Positions 61,694 to 64,000 of a stretch of 64,000 bases of DNA are shown here, in pieces. The number at the start of each line of letters is the position of its first letter. The first letter of the stretch is position 1. The translations under genes and the position numbers were made by a program. Below the pieces are notes generated by a model, which saw only the letters and a program-made list of their open reading frames with translations, searched no databases and was not told the DNA's origin. This DNA comes from Pseudomonas sp. stari2 (GTDB lineage Bacteria > Pseudomonadota > Gammaproteobacteria > Pseudomonadales > Pseudomonadaceae): the NCBI RefSeq assembly GCF_040760005.1, contig NZ_CP099760.1, positions 1,731,501-1,795,500 on the forward strand, given 5' to 3'.

Positions 61694-62164
61694 TCAGCGA
61701 AATTTCGGCCCGGAGCGAGTGTTCAGCCCTTTGGCCATGCGGTCGTAAAGCACGACGTTGACCGTGGCGGCGAGGTTCATGCAACCGGTGGTCGGGATGT
61801 ACACGACGTCTTCGCACCAATCGCGGATCTCTTGATCCAGCGAGCCGTCTTCGGGGCCGAAGATGTACAGAGCGCGATCAGGGTGGGTGTATTCCGGCAA
61901 CGGGCGGGCGCCGTCGACCAGTTCCACGGCAACGGGGACGCAATTGAGCGGCAGGATCTTTTTCAGGTCGTCGATGCCGATCAGCGGAATGTCGTAGTGC
62001 ACGCGCTTGGTGTCGGTGACGAAATCGGCGGCGCGCTCATAGCGCTTGCCGGTGTAGAACACGGTCGACACGCCGTAGCAGCCTGCGGCGCGCATCACCG
62101 AACCGACGTTTTCCGGTGATTTGGGGTTATACAAACCAATGCAGCTGTACCGTTTGTCTGCCAC
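61694..62164 (-). CDS. TrmH/SpoU family RNA methyltransferase
   Basis: The 156-residue SPOUT protein has the motifs NPKSPENVGSVMRAAGC, IFGPEDGSLDQE and IPTTGCMNLAATVNVVLYD, which form the knotted SAM site. It methylates ribose or base in tRNA or rRNA; the site is unknown. Confidence 0.87.
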   Translation of the reverse strand: MADKRYSCIGLYNPKSPENVGSVMRAAGCYGVSTVFYTGKRYERAADFVTDTKRVHYDIPLIGIDDLKKILPLNCVPVAVELVDGARPLPEYTHPDRALYIFGPEDGSLDQEIRDWCEDVVYIPTTGCMNLAATVNVVLYDRMAKGLNTRSGPKFR

Positions 62165-62252
62165 GAGCGGGGTGCCTTCGGGAAAAAGAGGGCGATTATA
62201 CGGGGATTGGGGGAGGGCGGGCAGATTCAGGATCTGCGGTGACTTATGTGCT

Positions 62253-62292
62253 CGTTCCCACGCGGGCAGTTCGACGCCTCGACGTGGGAACG
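62253..62292. repeat. GTTCCCACG palindromic repeat, second copy
   Basis: CGTTCCCACG (62253-62262) and CGTGGGAACG (62283-62292) match the arms of the element at 58598-58635 with a different 20-nt loop. It lies between the leftward yajD gene and the methyltransferase gene. Confidence 0.7.
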
Positions 62293-62304
62293 ATCATGGC
62301 TGGC

Positions 62305-62676
62305 TCAGTCTTCTTTTTTCATGAGGCCGGCCAGTGCCGCAAACGGGTTATGCGTGGCCTTGGCGATTTTCGGCGTGCTCAGGGAGCCTTCGCCAAAATA
62401 CTGCTGGTCGGTGTAGCGCGAGTGTTCGTTGTCGTGGCAGTACAGGCACAGCAGTTCCCAGTTGGAACCGTCCTGCGGGTTGTTGTCGTGGTTGTGGTCG
62501 CGGTGATGTACGGTCAGCTCGCTCAGGCGTTTGCCGGAAAACTCACGGGCGCAGCGGCCACACACGTGCGGGTACATCTTCAGGGCCTTGTCGCGGTAGC
62601 CCATTTCCTTGTCGCGCTGGTTATCGGCAAGGATGCGATCCAGCTTCGAAGTGTTGGTCGGGGTGGACGAACTCAT
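62305..62676 (-). CDS. yajD: HNH nuclease family protein YajD
   Basis: The 123-residue protein has two CxxC zinc pairs (CGRC, CLYC) and the HNH core LTVHHRDHNHDNNPQDG with WELLCLYCHDNEHS. It is a stand-alone HNH nuclease family member common in gammaproteobacteria; its target is unknown. Confidence 0.88.
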   Translation of the reverse strand: MSSSTPTNTSKLDRILADNQRDKEMGYRDKALKMYPHVCGRCAREFSGKRLSELTVHHRDHNHDNNPQDGSNWELLCLYCHDNEHSRYTDQQYFGEGSLSTPKIAKATHNPFAALAGLMKKED

Positions 62677-62725
62677 GGGTTCACCTTTGTAGAAAGACTA
62701 ATGACGGTTATGACGCAAGTTTAGC

Positions 62726-63412
62726 TCAGCCCTTGAGCTTCTCGGCAATCCAGATCGTGTGGCGGGTGCCCTTGTTGCCGTGGGCGAAAACCTGCACTTC
62801 CTCGGCCTTGAAACCGGCCTTCTTCAAATTGTCGGAAAACTGCCGGTCAGCGCTGGCGGACCATACCGCCAGCACGCCTTTGGGCCGCATCGCCCTGGCG
62901 CAAGCAGCGAGGCCGGCGGCGGAATACAGCCAGCTGTTGGCACGTTGGGTCAGGCCTTCGGGGCCGTTGTCGACGTCGAGCATGATCGCGTCGAAGCCGT
63001 TCGGCTCGCTTTGCAGCACCTTGGCCACGTCTTCCTGGCGGATCACCGTGCGTGAGTCGAGCAGCGGGCGTCCGGACTTTTCACCGAGCGGGCCACGGTT
63101 CCATTCAACGACGCCGGGCACCAGTTCGGCGACCACCACTTCGGCGCTCTTGCCCAGATGCTTGAGCGCGGAGGCGAGGGTGAAGCCCATGCCCAGACCG
63201 CCGATCAGCACGCGCGAGCCCGGTCGGCCGGCGACCCTGCGGCACGGAATCTCGGCCAGTGCATCTTCAGAACCGTGCATGCGGGTGTTCATCAATTGCC
63301 CGCCGTCGCCGCCCTGGATCTTGATGACAAAGTCCTCGCCATACTCGAACAGGCACAGGGCGCCGCCGTTGTCAGGGATCGGCGTGGTGTCGAGCAGAAC
63401 GAAACGTTTCAT
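62726..63412 (-). CDS. spermidine synthase-like methyltransferase-fold protein
   Basis: The 228-residue protein has the SAM-fold glycine motif VLIGGLGMGFTLASAL, an acidic residue in VVVAELVPGVV and the DAIMLDVDNGPEG motif, as in spermidine synthase-like proteins. It lacks the usual N-terminal beta domain, so polyamine synthesis is not assured. I chose ATG 63412; the longer frame to 63715 lies antisense to the next gene. Confidence 0.8.
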   Translation of the reverse strand: MKRFVLLDTTPIPDNGGALCLFEYGEDFVIKIQGGDGGQLMNTRMHGSEDALAEIPCRRVAGRPGSRVLIGGLGMGFTLASALKHLGKSAEVVVAELVPGVVEWNRGPLGEKSGRPLLDSRTVIRQEDVAKVLQSEPNGFDAIMLDVDNGPEGLTQRANSWLYSAAGLAACARAMRPKGVLAVWSASADRQFSDNLKKAGFKAEEVQVFAHGNKGTRHTIWIAEKLKG

Positions 63413-63491
63413 GGAAATCTCTACAGGGGGGAAGGCAAGCAGGCGCGTTGGGAGTAGCCTGAACACAGACTTCAGGCCAACGGAGCCCTTG

Positions 63492-63776
63492 ATGAAGCGC
63501 ACCATTCTAACGGTCATTACCCTGGCCGCGCTCTCGATTACTGCAGTGCAGGCCCAACAGACGATTCCCGTCAGCCCGACGCCGCAACCGGGTTCGCCCG
63601 GCACTGCGACGCCAACCCCGTATCCGCAAATCAGTCCGGTACCGATTCCCAAGACAGGTTCCGGCAGTGGCGGGCCACCGCTGGTGCCGATCGAGATGCC
63701 CAGCCCGCCGTCCAAGGATCAGCCGGTGCCGGGTCTCGAACCCAGCGACGGCAAAGCCAAATCCCCCGGCGGCTAG
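63492..63776 (+). CDS. small proline-rich secreted protein
   Basis: The 94-residue protein has a signal peptide (MKRTILTVITLAALSITAVQ, cleavage after VQAQ) and a mature region very rich in Pro, Ser, Gly and Thr (IPVSPTPQPGSPGTATPTPY, VPIPKTGSGSGGPPLVPIEM), probably unfolded. It overlaps the stop of the convergent cyclic-nucleotide-binding gene by 4 bp. Function unknown. Confidence 0.6.
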   Translation: MKRTILTVITLAALSITAVQAQQTIPVSPTPQPGSPGTATPTPYPQISPVPIPKTGSGSGGPPLVPIEMPSPPSKDQPVPGLEPSDGKAKSPGG

Positions 63777-64000
63777 ATCTGCTGCGCCGCCAGTTGGCCG
63801 TCGGCCATACGCAGGCGTTTGGACAGGGAGACGGCGAGGGCGCGGATGATCTTGGCGGCGATCTTCGGCGCGTCGTTGAGCATTTTTTCCAGTGAATCCT
63901 TGCCCAGGTTGAGCAACTGACAGTTGCTCGCCGCCACGCAAGTCGCCGAGCGGCGTTCGCCATCGAGCACGGCCATTTCACCGAAGGCCCGGCCGCTGCG
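63773..64000 (-). CDS. cyclic nucleotide-binding domain protein, C-terminal part
   Basis: The frame is open to the right edge and gives the last 75 residues. It starts with RSGRAFGEMAVLDGERRSAT, the phosphate-binding cassette of CRP-type domains, followed by the C-helix (LNDAPKIAAKIIRALAVSLS). No HTH follows, so it is a stand-alone or terminal CNB domain. The upstream part is outside the window. Confidence 0.75.
   Translation of the reverse strand, partial: RSGRAFGEMAVLDGERRSATCVAASNCQLLNLGKDSLEKMLNDAPKIAAKIIRALAVSLSKRLRMADGQLAAQQI

Noticed and set aside
62726..63715. 329-codon version of the spermidine synthase-like gene
   Set aside because: The extra N-terminus is antisense to the proline-rich secreted protein gene and has no family resemblance.
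1..64000. CRISPR arrays, insertion sequences, rRNA genes, replication origin
   Set aside because: I saw no regularly spaced direct repeats, transposase motifs, rRNA sequence or DnaA-box cluster.

Overview
The window is about 64 kb of a high-GC gammaproteobacterial chromosome that reads as a member of the Pseudomonas fluorescens complex. The evidence is the gene content and order: phaG, the algU-mucA-mucB-mucD cluster next to nadB, the bepA-tusA-perM-bcp-gcvR-dapA-bamC-MBL-purC block, the opdH-tctCBA/tctDE citrate locus, rnd-ycgL, and Pseudomonas-type REP sequences. I ran no database search; identifications come from recognising protein motifs and gene order.

Layout. (1) 1-4104 is the edge of a prophage or prophage remnant. 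It starts inside a nested i-spanin/o-spanin lysis pair, then carries a DNA adenine methyltransferase behind a LexA box, an unknown leftward two-gene operon, and umuDC behind a second LexA box. It ends at the 3' end of tRNA-Gly(CCC), the expected attachment site, with no integrase left. (2) 4201-7911 is core: a REPIN, phaG, rsuA, a CWC protein and a membrane diguanylate cyclase. (3) 8069-17980, leftward, is a complete guanidine-assimilation operon: a sigma-54-like promoter, a guanidine-I (ykkC) riboswitch, an ABC importer, the two DUF1989 carboxyguanidine deiminase subunits, a urea/guanidine carboxylase and allophanate hydrolase. The carboxylase gene contains an in-frame REPIN. (4) 18201-21028 holds two tyrosine-rich lipoproteins, an enoyl-CoA hydratase/isomerase family protein and ung. 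(5) 21032-28685 is a tripartite tricarboxylate uptake locus: an AbrB-family membrane protein, TctA, TctB, TctC, an OprD-type porin and the divergent TctDE two-component system. CA-motif (Hfq/Crc) sites lie before opdH and tctC. (6) 28688-37297 holds an HDOD protein, ygfZ, sdhE-ygfX, nadB and the AlgU envelope-stress operon, which lacks mucC. (7) 37375-45156 is a conserved housekeeping block ending in purC. (8) 45240-47654 begins with tRNA-Ser(CGA) and continues as a small AT-richer accessory patch: two tiny secreted proteins, a DUF3077 gene with a structured leader, and hicAB. (9) 47757-64000 is mixed core and accessory: ppk2, LysR regulators, LtrA, a CHMI-like tautomerase, a CynX-type MFS, eptA, rnd-ycgL, a hydroxyacid dehydrogenase, a nitroreductase, YcgN, a peptidase-like protein whose zinc site looks destroyed, a TrmH methyltransferase, yajD, a spermidine-synthase-like protein, and a truncated cyclic-nucleotide-binding gene at the right end.

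The best candidates for new biology are as follows. The riboswitch of the guanidine operon has a hairpin perfectly complementary over 10 nt to the first gene's Shine-Dalgarno region, and its 3' end resembles that ribosome binding site. A REPIN is translated as part of the carboxylase. The methylase at the prophage edge appears SOS-controlled. The DUF3077 gene has a folded leader. An AlgU-type promoter is followed closely by an intrinsic terminator, suggesting a small RNA upstream of algU. These are read from sequence and remain untested.
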